Below, one piece after another: positions 1 to 10,812 of a stretch of DNA of 64,000 nucleotides (its first letter is position 1; every line of letters starts with the position of its first letter). The stretch spans positions 50,222,571 to 50,286,570 of the forward strand of contig CM073891.1 of NCBI GenBank assembly GCA_037176705.1, read 5' to 3'. This DNA is from Molossus alvarezi. Its lineage: Eukaryota; Chordata; Mammalia; Chiroptera; Molossidae. Made by a program: the position numbers and the translations under genes. The notes under the pieces were generated by a model, which saw only the letters and a program-made list of their open reading frames with translations, made no database searches and was not told where the DNA came from.

Positions 1-224
1 TTAAAATTTTTGTTTTTTATTAAAGTTTAGTTTACATACAATATTATATTAGTTTCAAGTGTACTAAATAACGATTTAACATGTATATACCTTATAATGT
101 GGTCATCAAGATAAGCCTTAAAATCATCTGTCTCCATACTAAGTTATTATGGATTTATTGACTATATTCCTTATGCTACATATTACAACCCATGACTTAT
201 TTTATAATTGGAAGTTTTTGTCTC
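1..224 (-). mobile_element. Old L1 3' end (first part; host of nested L1)
   Basis: This reads as the reverse complement of an old mammalian L1 3' untranslated region, with phrases such as TTTCAAGTGTACTAAATAACG and TATTATGGATTTATTGACTATATTCC. It continues at 1247 after an interruption by a younger L1. The window edge cuts the 3' end, so the A tail is not visible. Family-level assignment (L1M-like) is from memory of the family, not from alignment. Confidence 0.7.
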
Positions 225-1246
225 CTTTTCTTTTTCTATAATTTATTTATTTATTTTTGTTACAGATGTTTCTCCTTTTTCCCCCACTGATTCCTCCCTC
301 TCCACCCTGTCCCCAGCTTTGTTGTCCATGTTCATTGTTCATGCATACATGCATATAAGTTCTGTGGTTTATCTCTCCCCCACCACCCACTCTTCTGGGG
401 ATTGTCAGTCTGTAACCCACTTCCACGTCTCTGGGACTACCCCATTCCTTAGATTGTTATGTTCATTATATCCCACAAATAAGTGAGATCATATGATACT
501 TGTCTTTCTCTGTTTGGCATGTTTTGCTTAGGATAATACTTTCCAGGTCCCTCCATGTCGTCTCAAAGGATAAGAGATCTTTCTTTCTTACAGCTGCATA
601 GTATTCCATTGTGTATATGTACCACTGCTTTTTTATCCATTCATCTACTGATGGACATTTGGGCTGTTTCCAGATCTTAGCTATTGTAAATAGTGCTGCT
701 ACAAACATGAGGGTACATATATTCTTTCTGATTGGTGTTTCAGGCTTCTTATGGTATATTCCTAGAAGAGGGATCACTGGGTCAAATGGAAGTTCAATTT
801 TTAATTTTTTGAGGTAACACCATATTGTTTTCCATAGTGGTTGCACCAGTCTGCAATCCCACCAGCAGTGTACTAGAGTCCCCTTTTCTCCACACCCTCA
901 CCAACACTAGTTGTTTGATGATTTGTTGATGGCTGCCATTCTGACAGGTGTGAGGTGATACCTCATAGTTGTTTTAATTTGCATCTCTCTGATGTTTAGT
1001 GATGTTTAGCATTTCTTCATATGTCTCTTAGTCGTTTATATGTCTTGTTTGGAGAGGTGTCCATTTAGTTCCTCTGCCCATTTTTTTTCATTGGGTTCTT
1101 TGTCTTTCTTTTGTTGAGTTGTATGAGCACTCTATATATATTGGAAATTAACCCCTTATCTGCTGTATCATTGGCAATTATGCTCTGCAGTGCTATGCGG
1201 AAGCTTTTTAGTTTGATGTAATCCCATGTGTTCATTTTCTCCTTTG
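225..1246 (-). mobile_element. Younger L1, 5'-truncated, nested in an older L1
   Basis: A 1.0-kb L1 copy on the minus strand. It holds the 3' UTR (about 225-465) and the C-terminal part of ORF2 (about 466-1246). It is flanked by 17-bp direct repeats TTGGAAGTTTTTRTCTC at 208-224 and 1247-1263, with one mismatch, which fits a target-site duplication. The 3' UTR matches the L1 end at 31.6-31.8 kb in reverse orientation. It is truncated at its 5' side within ORF2 and cannot be autonomous. Confidence 0.9.
466..846 (-). pseudogene. L1 ORF2 C-terminal remnant
   Basis: A 126-codon open stretch encodes the C-terminal end of L1 ORF2, the endonuclease/reverse transcriptase protein of L1. Recognisable pieces are PVIPLLGIY, WKQPKCPSVDEWIKK, WYIYTMEYYAA and FETTWRDLESIILS, ending in a stop after the ISLICGI-like end. 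The frame is well preserved, so the copy is fairly young, but the endonuclease, reverse transcriptase and ORF1 are missing because the element is 5'-truncated. It is not a functional gene. The 206-bp plus-strand open frame over it is a shadow. Confidence 0.9.
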
Positions 1247-1475
1247 TTGGAAGTTTTTATCTCTTATTCACCTTCTTCCTTTGTGGCAATCATCGGTTTG
1301 TTCCCTGTATCTAGGAGTCTGTTTCTGGTGTGTTTTTAAATATTTGTTCATTTGTCTTTGTTTTTTAGATTCCACATATAAGCATTTGTATTTCTCTGTC
1401 TGATTTATTTTACTTGGCGTAATATTATTTAGGTCCATCCATGTTGCATTTTTTTTTATTGCTGAGTAATATTCC

Positions 1476-1500
<25 letters not shown>
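1247..1500 (-). mobile_element. Old L1 3' end (second part)
   Basis: This resumes the old L1 interrupted at 224. It reads through CCCTGTATCTAGGAGTCTGT and AGATTCCACATATAAGC into the end of ORF2 (TTGCTGAGTAATATTCCATTG). A (TG)n run and AT-rich DNA replace the rest, so the 5' boundary is lost in simple sequence. Confidence 0.75.

Positions 1501-1512
<12 letters not shown>
1479..1512. repeat. (GT)n microsatellite
   Basis: Seventeen GT units directly after the L1 phrase ATTCCATT. An impure AT-rich run (1513-1566) follows. Confidence 0.95.
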
Positions 1513-1515
<3 letters not shown>

Positions 1516-1566
1516 CATGTACATATGTATATAATATATATAAATAAATATAAATATATATATATA

Positions 1567-2770
1567 AAATACTTTATAGATGAACATCTAAGTTGCATGG
1601 AAACCCAAATCCTTTTTGAAACATGACTCTGAATAAAGTCTGAAACTAAACACAATTGTGTCTCTAATGCTTATGAATTCACACTTTTCATTCAATAATT
1701 TGTTCATTGGTGTTTTCAAAATTTTATATTTTAGAAAAGTAAATTCCACAGAAGCTCCGTGAACCAGGTCACCTGAATCACAGTGCCTCTGTGAAGACAG
1801 AGCCTAGTGCCAGGTTACACGGGAGCACACTGAACAAGTGCGTTTGATCATCAAATGGTTTGATCGTCAGAATATTTAGACAAAAACCACTGAACAAAAT
1901 ACACTTTACATTTTGATTAAAAAATTAAATCCAGCAATGTTTAGGATTTATGTCAGTCTGTCTTCACGGTGTAAAGGAATATTAGATTTTTTTAATGAAG
2001 TAAGAAATTAGAAAATGTAATTACCAGCAAAAAAATACATAAAGTAGACAAGACAGCACAGTCAGTTTCTGACCAAAAGCAGGTGCGCAATGACTGCTAA
2101 CGATATTATTACTCCTTCCAATTAATGTCCTAAAAATGCCTGGATAACTGTATCCTATCTAACGAAAACAAATAAAAGGGGTAACTCCCCTTGACAGTAG
2201 TTCTGCATTGAATTCAGATGTCCCTTTTCACGTGCAAAGGCTTGGTGAAAAGCGTTATTCATTAAATATTAACGTACATAACTTATAAAGCAAATAATTC
2301 CAAACTACTCATTTTCCAGGGTCATATGAAATATGTTCAAGTATTAACAAATACTATTACTTCTCATATTTAAGCATCTCACACTTTGTAATTCTATACT
2401 GTGTTAGATTCTTCAAATATCTAAATGTTAAATTTTATAAAACTTAATAACTACTTACTATAATATATAGCATAGATTAATAAAATGCAAATTCTTGATT
2501 CCATATACAATTATACAAAATGCTTAATAGCAGAAAGTCATGTTTTCATTACTTCCAGAATTTTTATTTATTTCCTACTAAAAAAAGTCAACATATACCC
2601 TCAATCTTGTTGATATAATGTTTCTGTGTTCCAAAATCTTATTGTAGACAAAATTCAATGATTACTAAAGTAAATGTTCCAAATAATCAAAAGAAAGTAA
2701 TGTAATTTATTTCTCAGTAAGTGTTATATTTATTCATGATTAAATATTGGTGGCCATTTGAGATTTTAGC
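1567..2770. other. Unassigned AT-rich DNA
   Basis: No gene, RNA gene or clear repeat is seen. Frames are short and codon-random. A slightly GC-richer piece near 1750-1850 has no recognisable identity. Confidence 0.6.
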
Positions 2771-2771
2771 T

Positions 2772-2880
2772 GTTGTGGTAAACACACAATGCAATATACA
2801 GATGATGTGTTATAGAATTGCACACTTAAAACCTATGTAATTTGATTAACTGATGTTACCCTAATAAATTTAATTTTGAG
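2772..2880 (+). mobile_element. L1 3' end fragment
   Basis: This is the last ~110 bp of an old L1: GGTAAACACACAATGCAATA, then GATGATGTGTTATAGAATTG, then the terminal CCTAATAAATTTAATTTTGAG. The same 3' end closes the larger L1 at 16.3-16.4 kb. It is strongly 5'-truncated. Confidence 0.75.
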
Positions 2881-2975
2881 AAAATTTCCACAGACGTATT
2901 TACAACATTCAAAGTGATTCCAGGGGGATAATCCACCTCTGTTCACTGATGGTAACGCAAGTAATTTTTGAATGA

Positions 2976-3062
2976 ATGTTGTGTGGCAAGCCTAAAGAAC
3001 ATTTTGCCAACCGCTGTATTTGGTTTCTTTTTCTATTTATGGTTATAAATACTTTAAAGAGA
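2976..3062 (-). repeat. Unclassified dispersed segment, part A
   Basis: Together with 3300-3372, this flanks the SINE at 3073. Read on the minus strand it includes GGTTGGCAAAATGTTCTTTAG. That resembles AATGGCAAAAGTGTTTATGAG at about 34.2 kb. See the matching segment at 34180-34330. No family could be named. Confidence 0.4.
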
Positions 3063-3071
3063 GTTAATCCA

Positions 3072-3292
3072 ACCCAGGCCAGTGTGGCTCAGTTGGTTGG
3101 GCATTGTCCCATGCATTGGAAAGTTGCCAGTTTGATTCCAGGTCAGGGAAAATGCCTGGGTTTTGGGCTGAATCCTCAATTGGGGGTGTGTGGGAGGCAC
3201 AATCAATGTTATGCTCTCACATCTATGTTTCTCTCTCTCCCTCTCCCATCCTCTCTCTATAAAAACCAATAAACTATTCTTAAAAAAAAAAA
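3072..3292 (+). mobile_element. VES-type SINE, type 2
   Basis: The tRNA-derived head has box A TGGCTCAGTTGG and box B-like GTTTGATTCC. The core reads TGGGTTTTGGGCTGAATCCTC, and the copy ends in a run of A. Flanking near-repeats GTTAATCCA (3064-3072) and GTTAACCCA (about 3294-3302) look like the target-site duplication. Short frames on both strands here are SINE shadows. Confidence 0.88.
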
Positions 3293-3299
3293 AAGTTAA

Positions 3300-3372
3300 C
3301 CCATATGTTTCTGATTCGTTTATACTTAACTCAGCAAAATGTTCTTTTAAAGAAGCATACAAAATCAACTAG
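3300..3372 (-). repeat. Unclassified dispersed segment, part B
   Basis: On the minus strand it reads TTGCTGAGTTAAGTATAAAC followed by GAATCAGAAACATATGG. It aligns over about 42 bp, with roughly 8 mismatches by eye, to 34.26-34.30 kb. Translated, both copies share an F-x-E-L-S-x-N-E-S-x-T pattern, which could be an old coding repeat. This is not proved. Confidence 0.45.
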
Positions 3373-3392
3373 GCTTTTAAAGCATTTTAGTT

Positions 3393-3580
3393 GTTTTATT
3401 TTTAAAGATTTTTAAATTGATTTAAAAAGGAGGGAGAGGGAGAAACATCAGTGTGAGAGCGGCTGCCTCCTGCACGCCCCATCAAGCCCAAAACTGGTTG
3501 TGGCCGAACAGGGAATCAAACCAGCAACCCCTCAGTGCCCAAGAGGATGCCCAATCGACTGAGCCACACTGGCCCAGATA
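3393..3580 (-). mobile_element. VES-type SINE, type 2, minus strand
   Basis: Reverse complement of a type 2 SINE: AAACATCAGTGTGAGAG, a core with CAAAACTGGTTGTGG, box B as GGAATCAAACC and box A as CTGAGCCACACTGG. The direct repeats CATTTTAGTT (3383-3392) and CATTTCAGTT (3581-3590) fit a target-site duplication. Confidence 0.87.
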
Positions 3581-3590
3581 CATTTCAGTT

Positions 3591-5223
3591 TATTTTTGAG
3601 GACTAGGAAGCCATATTTTCTCAGCTATAAATTTATAAATTGATTCAAGAAAAAAAATTAAACATTTTAGACATGAAATTCCATGTCTTTGGAATTTCCA
3701 ATAATTAGTTTGGTTTGTCTTCTGTTTCTAAAAGCTGACAGTTCTTTCTAAAGGACTGTTGTTTCAAAAGAAATCTTAAAGTAAGTATAAATTTAGAAAT
3801 AAAGGTATTAAGTTATATGAGGAAATATATAGCTTACTACCTTTCTTTAAAATATATCTTATTTTTTTTATTTACATGCACTATATCCTTTTCCAATTTG
3901 GGTTTCATAGCTGGAATCAACTCTTTTTGTTGTTGTTTTAGCACACAGGTCTTTAGTTCCTGCACCACACGAGCCAATGTACTGGCTGACAAGCAACAGC
4001 AGAGTGAAAAGCGTCTTGGGGAGCGGGTAGGTGCCTGTAGGGTTCTGAGAGCTAAGTCCAGCTGTCTATGAGTAGGAGTGCGAAAGGGTAAACTTCTAGC
4101 ATAAGGATATAAGGGGCAGTGACAGAAGGACCGTGCAAGGGAGTAACGGGGCCTTGAGTGGGAGCCTGGCAGTAGCAGGCCAAGCCAGGGAGGTTGGGTG
4201 GAGGCGCACTCCCAGGCAGAGTGACTCACACACTTCAGACAGTTCCCACTACAATCAGTAATTAGTAATTCAGAAGAAAAAGCCAGACATGAGCGGGGGG
4301 TTGGGGTGGGGGTCCCTAAAAGTCAACAAGAACTGGGGAACCACCTTTAGTTTGGGGATCACGAGATAAAGAACCATTCGCCCTATATCTTGTGATGACA
4401 AAATATGAGGACATATGAGGACAATTCTGCAAAGAGGTTAAAGAAGGAGTCCTAAGAAACAATACAACATGAAGGAAGACCTTCAATAGTACTCCACATG
4501 CACACTCTTAAGTTAAGCAGGTTTTATAAAATTTAAACCTGTGTAGAGTTAAGCATTTTAAAGTTTCATAGGCAAATCGACTAAATAATATATTTATTAC
4601 TGTGTTGTGCTATGTTAAACCTAAAAATGTTACAACAGAATCTTAACTCATTTATTTATATTTTTTAAATGCATACTTTAAATACCAATTAAGTTACAAA
4701 CTCATATTCACTGAAAAATGAATGTGACACAGCCTGTGCCTTTAAGGAAATCGGGATCTGGAAGAAATGAAAACAAGAAAATTCCAATTTGGTAACACTC
4801 TTGATTGTATATCAGAAAATAGTGATAAAAATATAATTCTCTTGTAGCTGAAAGAAGTAATTATCACTCAAAAGATTTTCCTTTAAATATTTCTCTGATA
4901 AATTTTTGGAAATATTAATACTTTGTGTATGAACAGAATTTGGTGTAAGCATTTATCTGTTAGGAAATAATCAGTTTTACTTGGCTTTCTAAGGAGTCTC
5001 AGTGACCATTAGTCACCCAAATGGAACTGAGCACAGAGATGCTTTTCCATTTCATGGGATAATGAGCAGTTAGTTAAATGATCTATAAAGTACATAGTAA
5101 TTGTGCCAGAACAAATTTTATTCTTTAATGATTTTTGACATAGTAAAATTATTTATCATGTCTCCGCTTATCCCACAAAATTTGAAGATAAATTGTTTTT
5201 TGTTGTTGTTGTTCTTAATTTTC

Positions 5224-5225
<2 letters not shown>
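3591..5225. other. Unassigned DNA with a GC-richer block
   Basis: No recognised gene. The part at 3940-4400 is clearly GC-richer than its surroundings and carries a 130-codon minus-strand open frame (3837-4229). That frame shows no recognisable domain, and its last third runs into AT-rich DNA. This could be an old LTR or other repeat I do not recognise. The rest is AT-rich and featureless. Confidence 0.5.
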
Positions 5226-5227
<2 letters not shown>

Positions 5228-5255
<28 letters not shown>

Positions 5256-5256
5256 T
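5228..5256. repeat. (ATT)n microsatellite
   Basis: About nine TTA/ATT units in a T-rich setting. Confidence 0.95.
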
Positions 5257-5540
5257 GCAATTTGTAAACATTACTGCACTGAACCCATCTGAAGATCTAA
5301 AGAGCACAGTATTTCACAGCAGTCATGACCACATAAATATATAAACAGCTGATAGAACTGTGATGTCCAGTGTGGAAACCACTAGATATGGAAACCACTA
5401 CTAAGTGGCTATTTTAATTTAAATTGAATGTAAAATTCAATTTCACATTCATGCTACACGCATTTCAAGTGCATTTCTAGGATCAGGATCTTCAAATTGT
5501 CTGCACTGCTGCACATTCAAAATTTGGATCTTAGGACTTC

Positions 5541-5985
5541 CTATGGGTTGAATTGTACCCCTCCCCCCAAAAAAAAGGTTATGTTCCAGTTCTAAACCCC
5601 AGTACCTGTGAATGCAGCCTTATTTAGCAACAGGGTCTTTGCAGATGTATTCAAGTTAATATGAAGTCATGATGGACTGGAGTGGGAATACTTATAAAAA
5701 GAGGGTACTTTGGACAAAGGAGGCAGTATACCTAGAAGGAAGATGGCTATGTGAAACAAAAGCAGAGATCTGAGATATGCTGCCACATGCCAGAGATTAT
5801 CAAGGATTTCTGGCAACCATCAGAAGCAAGCAAAGACTCCTCCTTCCGGCCTTGAAATTATGCAAAGCCTGCCAACATCTTGATTTTGGACTCTTAGCTT
5901 CTAGAACTGTCACATAATAAATGGCTGTTGTTGTAAACTATGAGTTTGTGGTAATTTCTAATGATGGCCCTGGGAAAATAATACA
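5541..5985 (+). mobile_element. MaLR-type (MLT1-like) solo LTR
   Basis: This follows the familiar order of a MaLR LTR. TATGGGTTGAATTGTACCCC comes first, then TTTAGCAACAGGGTCTTTGC with AGATGTATTCAAGTTAATATG, then CTTATAAAAAGAGGG. Next come CTCTTAGCTTCTAGAACTGT and AATAAATGGCTGTTGTTGTAA, ending near AATAATACA. No internal region or second LTR is nearby, so it is probably a solo LTR. The exact subfamily is uncertain. Confidence 0.7.
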
Positions 5986-8160
5986 TATTCTGATAGTTTG
6001 CAAAGACCAATCCATTGAGAATCAAGTATAAAAGCCTAAAACCACAAATTTTGGCCCACAAAAGCTGACTATTTATGGAACATGCCTACCTAGTATTATT
6101 TCATGACCAATTCTACAGCCCTCCTGCCCTTAGAAATGAAAGTGGATGGAACATAAGCTAGTTTCTGCTCATCATCATCACTAATATGAAGTGTAATAAA
6201 ATCAGTGAATATTAAAAATCTAAATAATATGAACTGAACTGACCTGAATTTTGTATTAATCTTTATTCTTTCCATTTACATAATGCTTCGCAGATTTTGA
6301 GCCGTATCAATATACATTTTCATTTGATCTTCACAAGAACCACATGAGGCTGGCTACATATAACTCATGAATAAAGTAGACTGTACATTCCTTAAGGACA
6401 GAAGTGTCATTTTAAATAAAAAATATTATTCTGCACTAAGAAAATGTTTTTGTTTGTTTTGAATGAATCTCCATTTTCCAAAAAGAGAGGTTGACTTAAA
6501 AGCTAAGTCTATAGTGGTAGATGTGAATTTTGAACTTGAACTACATGACTCTATTTCATTTTTATTTTTATTTTCATCTTCCCACACTGCATTTAGGAGT
6601 AAAAAAAGTGGTCTTTTATTGGTAATAGGCCATTTCTGCCATGAGCTCATGGGTACCTCATGTAATTTACAAACTATTCCTTAGTAATTTACAAAATGTC
6701 TTTTAAATGGACTGATTCAATGTTAGGTAAAAAGGTCCACCAATTTGGATAAATTAAGAAAGCTATTGCAGCACAATATCGTCAGCTCTCCTTTAAAAGA
6801 TTCACCCACATAAAGCAGAGAAGGGGGGAACTACATATTCATTTTTATTATCTCTTATAATTTTCTAGAGTAGGTATTACTAACACTGGTGTTGAGACCT
6901 AAGTAAATTTAAAAAAAGCAAAATAAAATTTTTTTGAATGGTTAAGATAATTTCATGCAGTGGTGTTTAGGTATCAGTAGGGTTTTCTAAAGTAAAACAA
7001 ACAAACAATTTATCTAAAAAGGGCAAGAATTATTATTCTGGGCATCTCAGCTACCTAGTGTTCATCAGGATATGATCAAATAATTCATATCTTTGTTTAT
7101 TTGCCTAAGAGAGCTTTCCTACCCTAACAGCAATTGTATAAAGGACCTAAGTGCATATTTATTCTATGCAATATAACTTCACAGAAAACTGAAGTAAAGT
7201 GATCTTATTACAACATTGGATGGCAAATGGTGGACTTTCTCTAGACATAAAATAAATAGAGCTAAAAATAGATGAAAAGCAGCTGGAGTTCAGAGTTATA
7301 TAGAGTCTATATTTCCATGCACCTTTAGGTGTAATATTATTTCGACTAGATGTTAGTATCATCCAGGAACTTTCAGGTACTTTGGCTAGTAAGTAGCTCC
7401 AGAACCATCATAAAAGAATATACCAGGAAAGAATGTGCTCAGATCCAAAACGAAGTGCCCCAAATTCAAACAGTTTATTATGCCCAGAATGACTTACAAA
7501 TAAAACATAAGTTTAGTTTTATAAGGTGACATAAAAGATTGTTATGTTAGAGGCAAACTGGTCTAGAAAGCTTTATTGCCCCCATAATTTATTATGGAAT
7601 TAATCCATTGTGTGTTTGCACCAAGTCAGTTCACTGAAGGGAACCTTCATGGTATCCAAATCAGACTGAGAAGTACAAATGGAGAATCCCAAATGGAGTA
7701 CTAAGCACACTTCAAAAAGCCAAGCATATGGAATGTGTTACAGTGTCTGAATGGTTTCACATGAGTCGTAAGCTTAGTCAGAAAAAAAGAAATCATCCAG
7801 AGCTGTTTTTTCTACATAGTATCTGTTGATAATCCAGAAAGAAACAAATATTTTCTTGTTAAAATACAAAGCAAGTTATTTTCTTTCAAAGACTCTACAG
7901 CAGCTTTTTCTCTCTTGCTCTTCGGTTCCACATAAAATTACACAAAATACGTTTGAATAAAAATGTCAGAGAAAACATGCTAAGGCATCCATTCTTGCCT
8001 ATTTGGAAAAAATATGTTAATTTTTAAGATATTACAGTTTTATTGATCAAGATTTACTGACTGCAATTCTAAGATTACTATATATATATATATATATAAT
8101 TGAATATGTAAAAGTTGCTTTTTTTGACAAATAAGTGAGCATTATAAGTTAGAAAAAGAT
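5986..8160. other. Unassigned AT-rich DNA
   Basis: No gene seen. Around 6290-6360 a phrase (TTTCATTTGATCTTCACAAG) faintly resembles a MIR on the minus strand but is too decayed to call. The 74- and 73-codon frames at 6.4-6.7 kb are on opposite strands of the same DNA and look like chance. Confidence 0.55.
8079..8098. repeat. (TA)n microsatellite
   Basis: About ten TA units. Confidence 0.9.
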
Positions 8161-8164
8161 CAGG

Positions 8165-8345
8165 TTAGGGATCAAAATAACTGAATTTGATACTTTCTCT
8201 ACCATTAACTAATAACTTGAATCACCATAGAAATTATTATCTTCAACTCTAAATTAGGAAAAAATAATCACCATAAGTCATCTGAACGTTAAATGTCAAT
8301 GAGAGGATTAGGTGAGGTGATATTTGTGAAAACATTTTAATATCT
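8165..8345 (+). mobile_element. MIR SINE, decayed
   Basis: This matches the MIR layout: a phrase like CTACCATTAACTAATAACTTGA where MIR has 'gccacttactagctgtgtgacc', then AACTCTAAATTAGG, and the tail AGAGGATTAGGTGAGGTGAT. It is an ancient tRNA-derived SINE, heavily diverged. Confidence 0.6.
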
Positions 8346-9868
8346 AAATTGCATTAATATGACATATAACTAATATATTTATTGATTGTAAATGATTTAT
8401 GCAACAAAGTTCAATACCACTTGTAGAATTCTGGGAAAAAATAATTTCTAGTTAATAATAGTATCTTTCTTATGATTCAATAATACCTAAAGTATGTCAT
8501 GAATGCATTAATAATGTACAATGTACAATGCATTAATAATGTACAATGCATTAATAAATTATTAATCATTATTAAGAATAAATTTTAATAAATGGTACAC
8601 AATAAATAAATATGCTGAAAGTATATAAGAAATACATTAAAATATGCATATAACATACTTAAGGACATTAATACATAAAATGAATATCATTCCATTCCCT
8701 ATATATAAATATATATATATATATACATATCCATAAACACATCTCTCTATATACATGTTCATTTTAAATTAATAGACACAAGCACAATCCAGAAGTCACA
8801 TCTATATGATTAAAAATACATTTTTATATTAAATGTATGTATATGATAAGCAGATCTTCCGTATAAAATTTCATCCTAAAAGTGAGTTTCAAATAAATGT
8901 ATTTCTTCTATAGGGAATTTCTTTGAAAGGTTTTATTTTTTTTTAATAACTTTCACATACCATGGACAAGACCAGGGTGACAAAATAAGTCATCATTCTG
9001 CAGGACAGTAAGATGGGGAATGCGTTTCCCTCTACTCTCCGGTTCACACCCTACTGTATCTTTGATACACCTTTGATACCCTCTCTTCATTATTTTCTTT
9101 CCCATTATTTTATTGACAAGCTATTTAGTGGTTTTAACTTTGCTTTAACAATATTTCTTACTTATGTTAACTTATAGAATAGAGCTTAGCTCTCAATCAT
9201 ACCCTGGGGCATTTTATGTCTATACTTGAAAGCCTCATAATTTATTTTTCTCTGCCTGCTATGTGCTACTGCAAGCCTGGAATTTGACCCATAATTTCAA
9301 CTAAAGACCCCATTCACCTATCACTTTTTGAAATGTTTAACCAAACACTCTTAACTAGTCAAAAGTCAACCACAGGAGAGCCTCCTACTGGGCATCTTCA
9401 GGGCAGCCTGGCTCATTGACAGCTGGTAAGAAGGCTCTCGTTAAGCATATCTGATGTGCCCTGGTTTATGTCTCCTGCATTTTACTGGCAAAGCCGTCAT
9501 CAGATCACTGGCTGGGCCTTCACAGCTGAGCACTAAAGATGTGAAGTGTAAACAATGACTAAGTGCCTGCATGATTCTCAGATTTCTAGAGTTCCAGCCC
9601 CACAGGTGTTCACACTGCAGCTGGAACTAAGGTCTTATTTTATCAGAAGTTCGTTATCTATTTTAACTGTGGAAAGTGTAAGGTATTGACTGAAGGGCAC
9701 TGATTTTGTTACTTAGTGCTAATGTAGAAAAAGCTGGTAAATTGATCAAAATGTTTTATAGATTATCTTCTGGTCCCAGATGAAATGTAAAAAAAAAAAA
9801 AAAATGATTGCATATTGTCTTAAATAGGTGAATAACATTAATTTATCTACAGCATGCTGAGCAGTATA
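8346..9868. other. Unassigned, very AT-rich then mixed DNA
   Basis: 8350-8900 is extremely AT-rich and contains the 18-bp tandem repeat and a (TA)n run near 8701-8727. 9350-9660 is more balanced, with no recognised repeat or gene. Confidence 0.6.
8502..8557. repeat. Short tandem repeat, 18-bp unit
   Basis: The unit AATGCATTAATAATGTAC occurs at 8502-8519 and 8527-8544, with a partial copy at 8545-8557. A 7-bp AATGTAC fragment sits between the first two, which looks like replication slippage. Confidence 0.9.
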
Positions 9869-9882
9869 AAGAATATACCAAG

Positions 9883-10121
9883 TCCAGCCAGTGTGGCTCA
9901 GTGGTTGAGCATCAGCCCATGCTCCAAGAGGTCGCTGATTCAATTCCCAGTCAGGGCACATGCCCAGGTTGTAGGCCCGATCCCCAGTGGGGGGCATGCA
10001 GGAGGTGACCAGTCGATGTTCTCTCTCACCGATGTTTCTATCTCCCTCACCGATGTTTCTATCTCCCTCTCCCTCTCACTTCCTCTCTCTCTCAAATCCA
10101 GAAAGGGGGGAGGACAAAAAA
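9883..10121 (+). mobile_element. VES-type SINE, type 2, with internal duplication
   Basis: Head GTGTGGCTCAGTGGTTGAGC, box B ATTCAATTCCC, and core CATGCCCAGGTTGTAGGC with GATCCCCAGTGG. The 21-bp unit at 10025-10045 is repeated exactly at 10046-10066. The target-site duplication is AAGAATAYACCAAG at about 9869-9882 and 10122-10135. Confidence 0.93.
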
Positions 10122-10579
10122 AAGAATACACCAAGATGGTGAAGGATATGAATCTTTTGTTTGATTATTTAGACAACTGAGGATGTTTCACTTGAAATAC
10201 ACTTGTGATTTCTACTTTTAGGCACTTTGAAGGGCTGTCTGTGGAAGAGGGATACAGTTAATTCCAGACAGCAAAGTCCTGGCTACAGAATACAGGTTAC
10301 AGGAGAGCATGTTTCAATTCAAAATAAGAACAAACCTCCAAGCCAGTGAATCATATGAAATTTAAGTTATAACTGACGAAGTACCCATTATTGAATGTTC
10401 AAAAAGAGGTGACGATTTTCTACAGTGGTTGTAGTGATAATTCCCTCAATGAATTGAATTTTGGATTAAATAAGCATGGTGAACATTTTGATGCTAAGAT
10501 TTAACTATTCTAACATCAAATGAGGTGTAGTATAGAAAGGGGATGTATTTTAGCCCAAATGCCAGGGTCTTTGGTTTGG

Positions 10580-10812
10580 TATACCGAAAAGTACACGTTT
10601 TTTCATTCAAGAGCCAGGAATTAAATCCTATACTATCTATTTACTGGTCATTTTGGCAAATTGCTTAAATACCATTATAACTTCCTCAGATCTAAGTGAG
10701 GATTATGCAATATCAAACTGTTATTGTAAGGATTTTATTAATGGAAAAGTTCAAGGACAGTGTCTGATATATTACAAATATTCAATAAATGCTAACTAGC
10801 ATTATTACTATC
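10580..10812 (+). mobile_element. MIR SINE
   Basis: Recognisable MIR order: AGAGCCAGGAATTAAATCC, then ACTGGTCATTTTGGCAAATTG, then CTCAGATCTAAGTGAGGATTA, ending in ATATTCAATAAATGCTAACTA. The CAATAAATG tail is characteristic. Confidence 0.75.

Noticed and set aside
6426..6684. Pair of 74- and 73-codon frames
   Set aside because: They are on opposite strands of the same DNA and show no recognisable motif.
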